NCBI GenBank assembly: GCA_964385645.1 | Contig: CAYLPT010000006.1 | Coordinates: forward strand, 1-30,046 | Reading direction: 5' to 3' | DNA length: 30,046 nt | Source: CAYLPT01 sp964385645 | Lineage (GTDB): Bacteria; Armatimonadota; Hebobacteria; Hebobacterales; Hebobacteraceae | Shown here: positions 14,870-22,942 of the stretch, one piece after another | Position numbering within the stretch: the stretch's first letter is position 1 | Layout of the letters: every line of letters starts with the position of its first letter | The notes under the pieces: generated by a model | Told to the model about the DNA's origin: nothing | Databases searched by the model: none | What the model saw: the letters and a program-made list of their open reading frames with translations, nothing else | Position numbers and translations under genes: made by a program

Positions 14870-15307
14870 ATGATGTCTAGCATCGCGAGTCGCAAGCGCA
14901 GGGGCTTCACCCTGATCGAGATGTTGATCGTGATCGTGGTGATCGCCATCCTGGCGCTGATCGTGATCCCGAGACTGCTGGGCGCCGGCCGCAAGGCCAA
15001 GGAGGCCGCGCTGCGCGGCAACCTCCACCAGATCCGGAACGCGATCCAGCAGTTCGAGGCCGACTGCGGAGACTATCCCGCCGAGCTCTCGCAGCTCATG
15101 ACCGAGCCGGCTGGCGGGAACGGCGGCACGGGCGTCGCCCTGGACGTGGAGGGCTGGCAGGGCCCGTATCTGCGCACCGCAGATGGCAATCTCCCGGCCG
15201 ACCCCTTCACCGGCGCTGCGGACTGGGCTTACACGCCGAGCACGGGTCACGTCCAGAGCAGCTCGACCTTGACGGCGATCAACGGAGAGGCCTACAGCAG
15301 CTGGTAA
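14870..15307 (+). CDS. GspG-like (pseudo)pilin, probable major pilin of this cluster
   Basis: Prepilin-type protein of 145 aa with a class III signal: RKRRG then FTLIEMLIVIVV, cleavage after G12, Phe at +1 and Glu at +5 (E17). The hydrophobic helix is followed by a globular domain with GspG-like features, including FEADCGDYP, WQGPYLR and DPFTG. The start ATG (14870, or 14873) is preceded by AGGGAGGTGA (14851-14860), the strongest ribosome site in the window. Together with its separate leader and a large 3' hairpin, this suggests high expression. It could instead be a pseudopilin of a type II secretion-like system; the surrounding pilMNOQ genes favour a pilus. Confidence 0.9.
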   Translation: MMSSIASRKRRGFTLIEMLIVIVVIAILALIVIPRLLGAGRKAKEAALRGNLHQIRNAIQQFEADCGDYPAELSQLMTEPAGGNGGTGVALDVEGWQGPYLRTADGNLPADPFTGAADWAYTPSTGHVQSSSTLTAINGEAYSSW

Positions 15308-15355
15308 GCGCGCCAACGCTCACAGCACCACTACCGACTAGGCGTTGTTGAGTGT

Positions 15356-15404
15356 GCGGGGATAGCAGAAGGTAACCTGACCAGGCGACTTCTGCTATCC
15401 CCGC
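15356..15404 (+). other. 16-bp perfect inverted repeat after the pilin gene
   Basis: GCGGGGATAGCAGAAG (15356-15371) pairs perfectly with CTTCTGCTATCCCCGC (15389-15404) around a 17-nt loop that itself contains CCTG and CAGG. No T tract follows (GTAAGG). It sits in the 121-bp gap between the pilin gene and the next minor pilin gene, a position suited to a 3' stabilising or partial-termination hairpin that sets pilin to minor-pilin ratio. Confidence 0.75.
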
Positions 15405-15428
15405 GTAAGGCGGACGGGAGTGCAGGCG

Positions 15429-15893
15429 ATGGTCAAGCGGCCGCAGAGAAGATCGAGCGGACTGAGCCTCATCGAGACGTTGACCGCGGTGTTCGTGCTA
15501 GGGGTCGGCCTGACCAGCGTGAGCGCGCTGTTCATCGCGGGGGTGATCTCAAACACGAAGGCGGAGCGGACCTCGCTCGCCCTCAACGCCGCTCACCAGC
15601 AGATGGAGCGGCTGCGGAGCACCGGCTTCTCCGGCGCTGTGGCTGACCCGGAGATCTGGAAGGCGAGCGACGGCTATACGATTCTGCAACAGAACCCCGA
15701 CATGACCGGCCAGATCGGCTTCGGGGTGCCGGAGCTGCCTGGGGCAGAGGGCGTGATTGACATCGCCTACTACGTCAGCGCGTCTGGCTACTACCCGAAC
15801 CTGAAGCAGACGACCGTCACGGTAACCTGGGCTGGCGGCGGCGTGACGGGCGGGCAGGCGGTGCTGCAGACCCTGCTCGCGAATCGGCCCTGA
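15429..15893 (+). CDS. Minor pilin, PilV-like
   Basis: A 154-aa prepilin-type protein with signal RPQRRSSG then LSLIETLTAVFVLGVG, cleavage after G11, Leu at +1 and Glu at +5. The C-terminal domain has alternating beta strands and no recognised subfamily. An upstream in-frame GTG at 15420 has no properly spaced ribosome site, whereas the ATG at 15429 has GGGAG 8 nt upstream, so ATG is chosen. It follows the 16-bp hairpin and precedes a PilW-like gene by 18 bp. Its role is presumably priming or tip assembly of the pilus. Confidence 0.85.
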   Translation: MVKRPQRRSSGLSLIETLTAVFVLGVGLTSVSALFIAGVISNTKAERTSLALNAAHQQMERLRSTGFSGAVADPEIWKASDGYTILQQNPDMTGQIGFGVPELPGAEGVIDIAYYVSASGYYPNLKQTTVTVTWAGGGVTGGQAVLQTLLANRP

Positions 15894-15911
15894 TCCTTTG
15901 AGGAGCCGCCC

Positions 15912-16577
15912 ATGACCATGACAGGATCACCGAGACGAGGACGGCCGGGCGGGGGCCGCCGGGGAGTGACGCTGCCGGAGGTGCTGGTTGCCTCCATCGT
16001 GCTGGCGGTGGTGGTGGGGGTGATCGCGGCGCTCTACAGCGCCTCCATGCGGGCCTGGTATCGGGGCGCGACGGAGACCCGGGCGCAGCAGAAGGCGGCG
16101 TGGGTGGTGCAGCGCATGGGCCCGGACATCCGGCATGGGATGGCCGTGACGCCGGCGTCGGCGCCCTATGACACTGTGTGCATTGCCGTCCGCATCCCGG
16201 CCAGGAGCTTTGACAGCGACGAGAACACCTACCTCAATCAGGTGGGGACCGATGCGGATGGACGCCCGTACCTCATCCCCGGGGGCTGGGCGCTCTATTA
16301 CCGCGGCGACGCCAGCGGCAACCTGAGCACCACCGGCGACCGCGTCTGGCGCCGGCTGATAGATGAGGACGGGCAGCTCGTGCGTCAGATGGAGATCGCC
16401 GACAACGTCGTGGACAACCCGCCGGACGCCAGCGGCAGCCCCAAGCCCATGTTCATCTACTGGCCCGACATCTACCGGCTCCGCTCGGTCGAGATCACGG
16501 TCACCGTCCGGGAGCGACTCGGGAACCGGGTGGCGCAGTCCACGATGAACGGAGAGCTGACTCTGCGCAACAACTGA
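15912..16577 (+). CDS. Minor pilin, PilW/GspJ-like
   Basis: A 221-aa protein with a prepilin leader of 18 residues (GGGRRG then VTLPEVLVAS), +5 Glu at E23 and one N-terminal hydrophobic helix. The larger C-terminal domain fits PilW/GspJ-type minor pilins in size and in position after a PilV-like gene. GAGGAG lies about 7 nt before the ATG. The exact subfamily is unproven because the globular domain is divergent. Confidence 0.85.
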   Translation: MTMTGSPRRGRPGGGRRGVTLPEVLVASIVLAVVVGVIAALYSASMRAWYRGATETRAQQKAAWVVQRMGPDIRHGMAVTPASAPYDTVCIAVRIPARSFDSDENTYLNQVGTDADGRPYLIPGGWALYYRGDASGNLSTTGDRVWRRLIDEDGQLVRQMEIADNVVDNPPDASGSPKPMFIYWPDIYRLRSVEITVTVRERLGNRVAQSTMNGELTLRNN

Positions 16578-16628
16578 GGGCCGGAGACCGGCCCGACCAG
16601 ACAGGCGGCGGAGATCCAGGAGACCGCG

Positions 16629-17771
16629 ATGGCTGTGATTCGTCAGATGATGCAAGGCGACCGGAGGCGAGCGGGAAGCGTGTTCCTGCTGGCCATGGTC
16701 GCCTTGACGACGCTGCTGATCCTGGGGGCGACGCTCGTGCAGGGAGCGATGCAGGGCCTTGCGCGCGCCTCAGACGATCTGCGGCGCCGGGAGGCGTATT
16801 CGCTCGCCGAGTCGGGGGTGGACATGGCGATCTGCAAGCTGTACGAGAACTATGACAGCATTAACGAGGCGCTGGAGACCTCCGGCCAGTATACCGACAG
16901 CTACACCCTCCCCCAGGGCTCGGTGTCGTACACGGTGACCGCGCCGTACGAGGGCATCCCAGACACCTGCCTGATTGACTCGGTGGCTACGACGAAGACG
17001 AACAGGCAGGCGCGCATCCTGGTGGTTGCCTCCTATATGCGGGACGTGGACCGGGTCTTCGAGGGAGCGATCTTCTCGAACAGCCCGCTGGTGCTCCATG
17101 GCGCCGGCGGGGTCTTTCCAGATGAGACCGGCAAGGGCGGCGACATCTACGCCAATGGCGACATCACGTTCAAGGGCACCTCGTTCACGATGACGCCCGA
17201 GGGGTCCATCTACTCCAGCGGCGGCGTGAACTGGGTGCCGCCACAGGTCCCCATGACTCAGGTGCACCAGTACATCGCGCCGATGACCATGCCGGTGATT
17301 GACATGGACTACTACGAGAGCATCGCCACCACCAAGTACACGGGCAGGGTGAACTTCACCAACGCGAACATGCAGAACCTCACCGGGGTGATCTACGTCA
17401 AGGGCGATGTCAACATCGCGGGCAGCTACACCGGCCAGGCGATCATCGTCGCCACCGGCAAGATCCAGGTCACGGGCTCCGTGACGGCGGAGCACCCCGA
17501 GAACGACACGCTGGCGCTGATCAGCCCGAAGTCCATCAAGGTCTCAGGGAACCCGACGGTGCACGGCCTGATCTACGCCCACAGCGTGCTCGATGACGCG
17601 GAGACGACCCTGAGCGGTAACTGCACGGTCTACGGGGCGGTGATCTCGGACGTGGTGAAGACGAACGGAAGCATCGAGGTGCACTACCGGGACGTCTGGA
17701 AGAACCTGCCTCTGCCCGGCCAGGGCAAGACGCAGTGGGCGCCTGTCTCATGGCAGGAGCTGTATCTCTAG
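16629..17771 (+). CDS. PilX-like protein with a beta-rich, possibly solenoid C-terminal part
   Basis: A 380-aa protein with a PilX-type N-terminus: basic residues, RRRAG, then a TM helix (17-39) with no +5 Glu, as in PilX-like minor pilins, and the conserved segment RRREAYSLAESGVDMA. The rest is Gly/Thr/Val-rich with repeated short strand-turn units, such as IYANGDITFKG, VIYVKGDVNIAG, KIQVTGSVT, SIKVSGNPTVHGLIYA and NCTVYGAVIS, resembling bactofilin-like or beta-helix folds. The combination suggests a surface-exposed tip or cap subunit. It lies last of the four pilin-like genes and 40 bp before the HD-GYP gene. The beta-solenoid assignment is by eye. Confidence 0.8.
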   Translation: MAVIRQMMQGDRRRAGSVFLLAMVALTTLLILGATLVQGAMQGLARASDDLRRREAYSLAESGVDMAICKLYENYDSINEALETSGQYTDSYTLPQGSVSYTVTAPYEGIPDTCLIDSVATTKTNRQARILVVASYMRDVDRVFEGAIFSNSPLVLHGAGGVFPDETGKGGDIYANGDITFKGTSFTMTPEGSIYSSGGVNWVPPQVPMTQVHQYIAPMTMPVIDMDYYESIATTKYTGRVNFTNANMQNLTGVIYVKGDVNIAGSYTGQAIIVATGKIQVTGSVTAEHPENDTLALISPKSIKVSGNPTVHGLIYAHSVLDDAETTLSGNCTVYGAVISDVVKTNGSIEVHYRDVWKNLPLPGQGKTQWAPVSWQELYL

Positions 17772-17811
17772 ATCGCGGGCCGTAGCAGAACAGCTGAGAG
17801 GAGGCGCGTCA

Positions 17812-19203
17812 TTGAGGGGCCTGCCCTTTGGCGCACCCGTAGATCCGGACGACAAGCGCAAGGAGATCCTGTGGATCGCGATCAGCTTCATCGTGATCCT
17901 GGGCTGTTGGCTGGCGGTGGTGCTGATCTTCGGCTATCAGCCGCTGCTGTCGGGGCTCACCTACGACGAGCTGGTGATGGTGGTGGGCCTGGGCGTGCTG
18001 GTGTTGTGCGCGATCCTCTACCTGGGCGCCAAAGAGCGAGAGCAGCGGCATCTGAACCGCCGGGTGGTGGGGGACCTGAAGGAGGCGGTGACGCGCCTGG
18101 ACGAGCGCCTCAACCAGCTCCGGCGGCTATACTCCGCGAGCGCGGAGCTGGCCGGGGCCCTGGATCTCGACCAGATCTCGCAGCTCGTGACCGACTGCCT
18201 GCTGGAGAGCATCGGGGCGGACTCCTCCTCGCTGGTCCTGGTGGACACGCGCACCGGCGAGGCGGTCTATGAGCGGCATGCCGGCAACGGCCGCGACGAT
18301 GGACCGGCGTGGTACGAGGAGCTGACTGACGCCAAGACGCGGGCCGGCGATCTGGCGGCGAGGATCGAGGCCTGGAACTCCCGCCGGGGTCTCATCTGCG
18401 CGCCGCTCGCGCTCCAGAACGGTTTGGCCGGCGTGCTTGGGGCGTGGCGGGGAGACGGCCGCGCGCCCTTCGGCAGCGATGACCTCAGGCTGCTGACCAC
18501 CCTCGCCAACATGGCCGCGAAGGCGATCGAGAGCGGCCAGCTCCACGCCGAGCTGCGGGAGTCCTACTTCGCCACCGTTCGGTCGCTGGTCCACTCCCTG
18601 GACGCGCGCGACAACTACACGGCCACGCACGGGCGGCGGGTGGCGGAGCTGGCGGCTCGCATCGCCGAGCGCCTCGGCGTGCCGGAGAGCCTGGTGCGGG
18701 ACATCGAGGTGTTCGGGCCGCTGCACGACGTGGGCAAGATCGGGGTGCGAGACGCAATCCTGCTGAAGGCGGGACGGCTCTCCGATCGGGAGCGCGCGAT
18801 GTGCCAGGAGCACTGCCTCATCGGGGAGCGGATCATCGGCCCGCTGCGGCCGAGCCGGGAGGCGCTGGCGCTGGTGCGCAACCACCACGAGGCGTGGGAC
18901 GGCAGCGGGTACCCCGACCGGCTCGCCGGGGAGGAGATCCCGCTGCTGGCGCGCATCCTCCAGGTGGCGGACTGCTACGACGCGCTGATCTCCGACCGAC
19001 CCTATCAGCCGGCGATCGGGAGAGAGGAGGCGCTGGTGCACTTCCAGGTCAACGCCGGCAAGCGCTACGACCCCGATGTCGTCCAGGCACTCTGCGACGT
19101 GCTGGGCGAGCGCCCGGAGTCGGAGGCGGAGGAACCGGCAACCGAGCGAAGGCCCGCCTCCTCGCTGGCGAGGGCCGGCCCCCAGCCCCCCGGGCGCGCC
19201 TAG
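17812..19203 (+). CDS. Membrane GAF / HD-GYP cyclic-di-GMP phosphodiesterase
   Basis: Predicted to hydrolyse c-di-GMP at the inner membrane. The 463-aa product has two TM helices (about 19-40 and 52-71), a short coiled coil (78-105), a GAF sensor domain (about 114-242) and an HD-GYP domain. The key residues are all present: H273 in ATHGRRV, H305/D306 in LHDVGKIG, HHE (358-360) and GYP (366-368) in AWDGSGYP, followed by ADCYDALISDRPY. The start is TTG at 17812, supported by GAGAGGAGG ending 7-8 nt upstream. It sits between the minor pilin genes and the MshEN-PilT gene, so it probably sets local c-di-GMP for pilus control. The ligand of the GAF domain is unknown. Confidence 0.93.
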   Translation: MRGLPFGAPVDPDDKRKEILWIAISFIVILGCWLAVVLIFGYQPLLSGLTYDELVMVVGLGVLVLCAILYLGAKEREQRHLNRRVVGDLKEAVTRLDERLNQLRRLYSASAELAGALDLDQISQLVTDCLLESIGADSSSLVLVDTRTGEAVYERHAGNGRDDGPAWYEELTDAKTRAGDLAARIEAWNSRRGLICAPLALQNGLAGVLGAWRGDGRAPFGSDDLRLLTTLANMAAKAIESGQLHAELRESYFATVRSLVHSLDARDNYTATHGRRVAELAARIAERLGVPESLVRDIEVFGPLHDVGKIGVRDAILLKAGRLSDRERAMCQEHCLIGERIIGPLRPSREALALVRNHHEAWDGSGYPDRLAGEEIPLLARILQVADCYDALISDRPYQPAIGREEALVHFQVNAGKRYDPDVVQALCDVLGERPESEAEEPATERRPASSLARAGPQPPGRA

Positions 19204-19256
19204 CGTCCGCGCCGCAAGCCGTCATCACCACCGGTCTCACCAATGAGGGACAGCAT

Positions 19257-20894
19257 ATGACCACGACCAGAGAGCACAGCGCGGCAGGCGCCGCCAAGGG
19301 CCAGCCGCAGACCGACAGCGAACAGCTCGCCGCCATCCTGCTGGCGCAGGGGCTTGTGGATCGCCACGGCCTGGAGCGGGCGATGACGGTGCACCGCACG
19401 CAGGGCCGGTGGCTCGGCAGCGTACTGATCGAGCTGGGCACCATCGCGCCGGATGAGATCGTCCGCGTGTTGTGCAAGCACCTGGACCTGCGGCCGATCG
19501 AGCTGGACAAGATGCAGTACCAGGCGGAGGCCGTGCGGGCGGTGCCAGAGTCCATGGCCCGCCGCTTCGGGGTTGTACCCCTGTCGAAGGCGGGCGACTT
19601 CCTGCACGTGGCGATGGTGAACCCGCTGGACACGCTGGCGTGCGACCTGCTGCAGGCCCGCACGGGGATGCGGCTGGAGAAGATGGTGGCGACCGAGCGC
19701 GCGGTGCGCACGGCGATAGACCGCTTCTACAGCCGGCTCGCCCGGGAGAGCAAGCAGACGGCGACCGATCCTGGGGCCCCCGTGAAGCAGGCCCCCGGCG
19801 CGGCGCCCGATGAGGAGGCGCCCACCGACGACAGTATGCATGTGGACGATCTGCTCCGCCAGATGATGGAGCGGCACGCCTCCGACCTGCACCTGAGCGC
19901 GGGGTCGCCGCCCACCGTGCGCGTCAACGGCGAGCTCCTGCCCCTGAGCAACACCAAGCTCACCCCGAGCAGGATGCACGACCTGGTGTACGCGATCCTG
20001 CGGGACGACCAGATCACGGAGTTTGAGGAGACCCGCGAGCTGGACTTCGCCTACAGCGTCCGGGGGCTGTCGCGCTTCCGGGTGAACGTCCATCGGCAGC
20101 GGGGCTCAACGGGCGCGGTGTTCCGGGCGGTGCCGGTGGAGCCCCCCTCGCTGGACGGGCTGGGGATGCCGGAGGTGCTCAAGCGCTTCTGCACCCGGCC
20201 CCGAGGCCTGGTGCTGGTGACGGGGCCCACCGGCTCGGGCAAGTCCACCACCCAGGCGGCGATGATCCGGGAGATCAACATGACCCGGCGGCGCCATATC
20301 GTGACCATCGAGGACCCGATCGAGTTCCTGCACGCGAACGAGCGCTCCATCATCATCCAGCGGGAGGTGGGCAGCGACACCCGCTCCTTCCAGGCGGCGC
20401 TGCGGCACGTGCTGCGCCAGGACCCGGACGTGATCCTGATCGGCGAGATGCGTGACCTGGAGACCATCAGCGCCGCGCTCACCGCGGCCGAGACCGGCCA
20501 CCTGGTGATCGCCACCTTGCACACGACGAGCGCCTCCCAGACCGTGGACCGCATCGTGGACGTCTTCCCACCCCACCAGCAGGAGCAGGTGCGGGTCCAG
20601 CTCTCGACGGTGCTGGAGGGCATCGTATGCCAGACTCTGCTCCCCTCGGCCGACGGCCGCAGCCGAGTCTGTGCACAGGAGATCCTGGTCGCCACATCGG
20701 CGGTGCGGAACCTGGTGCGAGAGGGCAAGTCTCACCAGATCCCCTCGGTGCTCCAGTCCGGGGCCTCTGAGGGGATGCAGACACTCGACCAGGCGCTGAT
20801 GGCGCTGGTGAAGGCCGGCCGGATCACGCCCCAGAACGCGATGGCCGTCGCCAGCAACCCGCACGACTTCCAGATCTTCCTGCGGATGGGCTGA
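19257..20894 (+). CDS. PilT-type ATPase with N-terminal MshEN domain
   Basis: The 545-aa product joins an MshEN-type domain (about 20-160, with LAAILLAQGLVDRHGLERAM, WLGSVLIELGTIAPDEI, then FGVVPLSK and VAMVNPLDTLACDLL), a Pro/Ala/Glu linker (about 161-195) and a complete PilT motor from about 196. The motor has HASDLHLSAG, Walker A GPTGSGKSTT (323-332), TIEDPIEFLH, VILIGEMRDLET and TLHTTSA, and lacks the GspE zinc cysteines, so it belongs with PilT, not PilB. MshEN domains can bind c-di-GMP, but the RLG residues of the two binding repeats are only partly kept here. The start ATG has GAGGGA 7 nt upstream; the reading frame extends further upstream inside the HD-GYP gene, but without a better start. 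It may be a regulated second retraction motor. Confidence 0.92.
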   Translation: MTTTREHSAAGAAKGQPQTDSEQLAAILLAQGLVDRHGLERAMTVHRTQGRWLGSVLIELGTIAPDEIVRVLCKHLDLRPIELDKMQYQAEAVRAVPESMARRFGVVPLSKAGDFLHVAMVNPLDTLACDLLQARTGMRLEKMVATERAVRTAIDRFYSRLARESKQTATDPGAPVKQAPGAAPDEEAPTDDSMHVDDLLRQMMERHASDLHLSAGSPPTVRVNGELLPLSNTKLTPSRMHDLVYAILRDDQITEFEETRELDFAYSVRGLSRFRVNVHRQRGSTGAVFRAVPVEPPSLDGLGMPEVLKRFCTRPRGLVLVTGPTGSGKSTTQAAMIREINMTRRRHIVTIEDPIEFLHANERSIIIQREVGSDTRSFQAALRHVLRQDPDVILIGEMRDLETISAALTAAETGHLVIATLHTTSASQTVDRIVDVFPPHQQEQVRVQLSTVLEGIVCQTLLPSADGRSRVCAQEILVATSAVRNLVREGKSHQIPSVLQSGASEGMQTLDQALMALVKAGRITPQNAMAVASNPHDFQIFLRMG

Positions 20895-20925
20895 GGGCGA
20901 GGCTGCGGGGGGCTGGTTTCGCCCT
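20894..20925. terminator. Weak bidirectional hairpin between convergent genes
   Basis: AGGGCGA (20894-20900) pairs with TCGCCCT (20919-20925) around an 18-nt loop. It spans the 29-bp gap between the MshEN-PilT stop and the pepP stop. Its place between convergent genes fits a terminator for both; the stem is short. Confidence 0.3.
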
Positions 20926-22006
20926 AGAGGGTCGGCAGCTCCGCCGGCAGGGGAGCGCCAGTCAGCGTCTCGGCGGACCCCGGCCGCACGACCAGCAGGT
21001 CCTCCAAGCGGACCCCGCCCAGGTCTGGTGCGTAGATCCCGGGCTCGATGGTGACGACATTGCCCACCGCGAGCTCCCTCTCCTCCTGGCGGGCGAGCCT
21101 GGGCGCCTCGTGGACATCTATGCCGACGCCGTGGCCGAGCCCATGGCCGAACGCCTCGCCCCAGCCGGCCTCGGCGATGACCGTCCGCGCCGCGCCGTCC
21201 ACCTCGCCGGCGCGGGCGCCAGGGGCCAGCGCGGCCACCCCGGCGCGCTGGGCGCGGTAGACGAGCGCGTAGAGCTCCCGCGCCCGCGCGCTCGCCGACC
21301 CGACGGCGAAGGTGCGGGTCAGGTCTGAGCAGTATCCATCCAGCCTCGCGCCGATGTCCACCAGCAGCAGATCGCCCTCCTTGAGCTCCCTGTCGGTGGT
21401 CTCGGCGTGGGGCAGGGCGGAGCGCGGCCCCGAGGCGACGATGATGTCGAAGGCGGCCTGGGCGCCGCGCCGGCGCATGAGGAACTCGCCCTCGAGGGCG
21501 AGCGCGCGCTCGGTGGCGCCGGGGCGGACGAGGGAGAGGATGTGGGCCAGCGCCTCGTCGGCCAGCGCGGCGGCGGCGCGGATCGCCGCGATCTCCTCTT
21601 CCGACTTGACTGCCCGCAGCTCCTCGACCAGGCCCGGGGCCTCGGCCAGCTCCAGGTCGCCGGCGCCCTGGGAGAGCTCCTGGCGGCGGGCGCAGGTGAG
21701 GTGCTCCGGGTCGTAGCCCAGCGGGGCGGCGGCCCACTCCCGGGCCCGCTCGCCCACCGCGTGCAGAAGGCGCCGCTCGACCTCGACGAACTCCCAGTCG
21801 GGGGCCTGCTCGGCCGCCTGGAGGCGATAGCGGAAGTCGCTGAAGAGGGCGGCGCGCGTGGGGCCGACGAGCAGCGCGCCGGAGGAGCCGCGGAAGCCGC
21901 TAAGGTAGTAGATGTTGCTCGGAGAGGAGACCACGAGCGCCCCGAGGCAGCGCTCGCGCAGGCGGGCGCGGAGCGCGCCCAGCCGCTCCTGCGCGGGGTG
22001 GCTCAT
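20924..22006 (-). CDS. pepP: Xaa-Pro aminopeptidase (M24 family)
   Basis: Cytosolic metallopeptidase that removes an N-terminal residue preceding proline. The 360-aa product has a creatinase-like N-terminal domain (SPSNIYYLSGFRGSSG) and an M24 pita-bread domain with the five metal ligands in order: D217 (VDIGARLDG), D228 (SDLTRT), H292 (GHGLGHGVGIDVHE), E321 (IEPGIY) and E335 (VRLEDLL). H200 in LPHAET fits the substrate-binding histidine. The start overlaps the aroQ stop by ATGA (22003-22006). The aroQ-pepP order is frequent in Gram-positive and related phyla. Confidence 0.93.
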   Translation of the reverse strand: MSHPAQERLGALRARLRERCLGALVVSSPSNIYYLSGFRGSSGALLVGPTRAALFSDFRYRLQAAEQAPDWEFVEVERRLLHAVGERAREWAAAPLGYDPEHLTCARRQELSQGAGDLELAEAPGLVEELRAVKSEEEIAAIRAAAALADEALAHILSLVRPGATERALALEGEFLMRRRGAQAAFDIIVASGPRSALPHAETTDRELKEGDLLLVDIGARLDGYCSDLTRTFAVGSASARARELYALVYRAQRAGVAALAPGARAGEVDGAARTVIAEAGWGEAFGHGLGHGVGIDVHEAPRLARQEERELAVGNVVTIEPGIYAPDLGGVRLEDLLVVRPGSAETLTGAPLPAELPTL

Positions 22007-22458
22007 GCCCGCTCCCGGACGCCGAGGCGGACGGCGAGGGCCCGCAGCGCGAGCAGGTAGCTGTCGAGGCCGAAGCCGCAGATCTGGCCGATGGCGGCGG
22101 GCGCGATAAGGGAGCGGCGGCGGAACTCCTCGCGGGCGTGGATGTTGGAGAGGTGGACCTCGACGGTGGGGAGGCCCACGGCCTGGATGGCGTCGAGGAT
22201 GCCGACGCTGGTGTGGGTGAAGCCGCCCGGGTTGATGATGATCCCGTCGGCCGCGCCGCGACAGCGGTGGATGGCCTCGATGATGTCTCCCTCGTGATTG
22301 GACTGCACAGCCTCGACTTCCAGGCCGAGCTCGGCGGCCAGGGAGGCGAGTGCGCGGTTCACATCCTCGAGGGTCTCGCGCCCGTAGATCTCGGGCTCGC
22401 GGGCGCCCAGCAGGTCGAGGTTGCAGCCGTGGATCACGCAGATGCGTTTGGCGGCCAT
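22003..22458 (-). CDS. aroQ: 3-dehydroquinate dehydratase, type II
   Basis: Catalyses the third step of the shikimate pathway, dehydrating 3-dehydroquinate to 3-dehydroshikimate; the family forms dodecamers. The 151-aa length is typical. Visible motifs are NLDLLGAREPEIYG with the catalytic Y25, QSNHEGDIIEAIH, INPGGFTHTSV, and EVHLSNIHAREEFR with the catalytic H102. The first residue of the usual NGPNLN motif is His here (HGCNLD), which is unusual but leaves the key Asn (N13) in place. A good ribosome site (AAGGGGGGC on the minus strand) precedes the ATG. It is the middle gene of a three-gene minus-strand operon. Confidence 0.95.
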   Translation of the reverse strand: MAAKRICVIHGCNLDLLGAREPEIYGRETLEDVNRALASLAAELGLEVEAVQSNHEGDIIEAIHRCRGAADGIIINPGGFTHTSVGILDAIQAVGLPTVEVHLSNIHAREEFRRRSLIAPAAIGQICGFGLDSYLLALRALAVRLGVRERA

Positions 22459-22474
22459 GCGCCCCCCTTCGCCC

Positions 22475-22936
22475 TCAGCCCAGGTCGAGGATCATGCCGA
22501 CCTCGCCGCAGTCCGGGAACTTCGGGCAGCGGATGCACTCCACCCACACCTTGTGGGGGAGGTTGGACTTCTCGATGAGCGTGAAGCCGAAGCGGCGGAA
22601 GTAGTCGGGAATGTAGGTGAGGGCGAAGACGCGGGGCAGCCCGAGCGCCCTCGCCTCCTCCAGGCAGCAGCGAACGAGCTCGGCGCCGCGGCCCTCGCCC
22701 CGGGCGGACTCGGCGACGGCGAGGCTGCGCAGCTCGGCGAGGTCGCCCCAGGTGACGTGGAGCGCGCAGCAGCCCACGATCTCGCCATCGCGCTCGCTGA
22801 CGACGAAGTCGCGCAGATGCTCGTAGATCTCGTTGAGGGAGCGGGGGAGCATCTCGTCCCGCTCCGCGAAGGTGTTGATGAGGCGCTGGATCGTCGGCAC
22901 GTCGGCGACCCGCGCCTTGCGCAGGCGCCCGGGCAT
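22475..22936 (-). CDS. GNAT-family N-acetyltransferase (possible short ArgA-type)
   Basis: A 153-aa acetyl-CoA-dependent transferase. The N-terminal MPGRLRKARVADVPTIQRLI is the GNAT beta1-alpha1 unit, the acetyl-CoA loop is RGEGRGAELV (79-88), and the C-terminal part has IPDYFRRFGF and the cysteine motif CIRCPKFPDCGE (134-145). This C-terminal motif occurs in stand-alone amino-acid N-acetyltransferases annotated as short N-acetylglutamate synthases of arginine synthesis, but the substrate cannot be settled from sequence. The next gene (aroQ) starts 16 bp downstream. The start codon lies only 6 nt from a strong -10 box, so the mRNA is probably leaderless. Confidence 0.85.
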   Translation of the reverse strand: MPGRLRKARVADVPTIQRLINTFAERDEMLPRSLNEIYEHLRDFVVSERDGEIVGCCALHVTWGDLAELRSLAVAESARGEGRGAELVRCCLEEARALGLPRVFALTYIPDYFRRFGFTLIEKSNLPHKVWVECIRCPKFPDCGEVGMILDLG

Positions 22937-22942
22937 GCCGGG

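Noticed and set aside
18801..19256. Upstream extension of the MshEN-PilT frame
   Set aside because: It overlaps the HD-GYP catalytic region in another frame. The ATG at 19257 has a good ribosome site and follows the HD-GYP stop.
20106..21737. 543-codon open frame on the minus strand over the MshEN-PilT gene and pepP
   Set aside because: Gly/Arg-rich shadow frame that conflicts with two well-supported genes.
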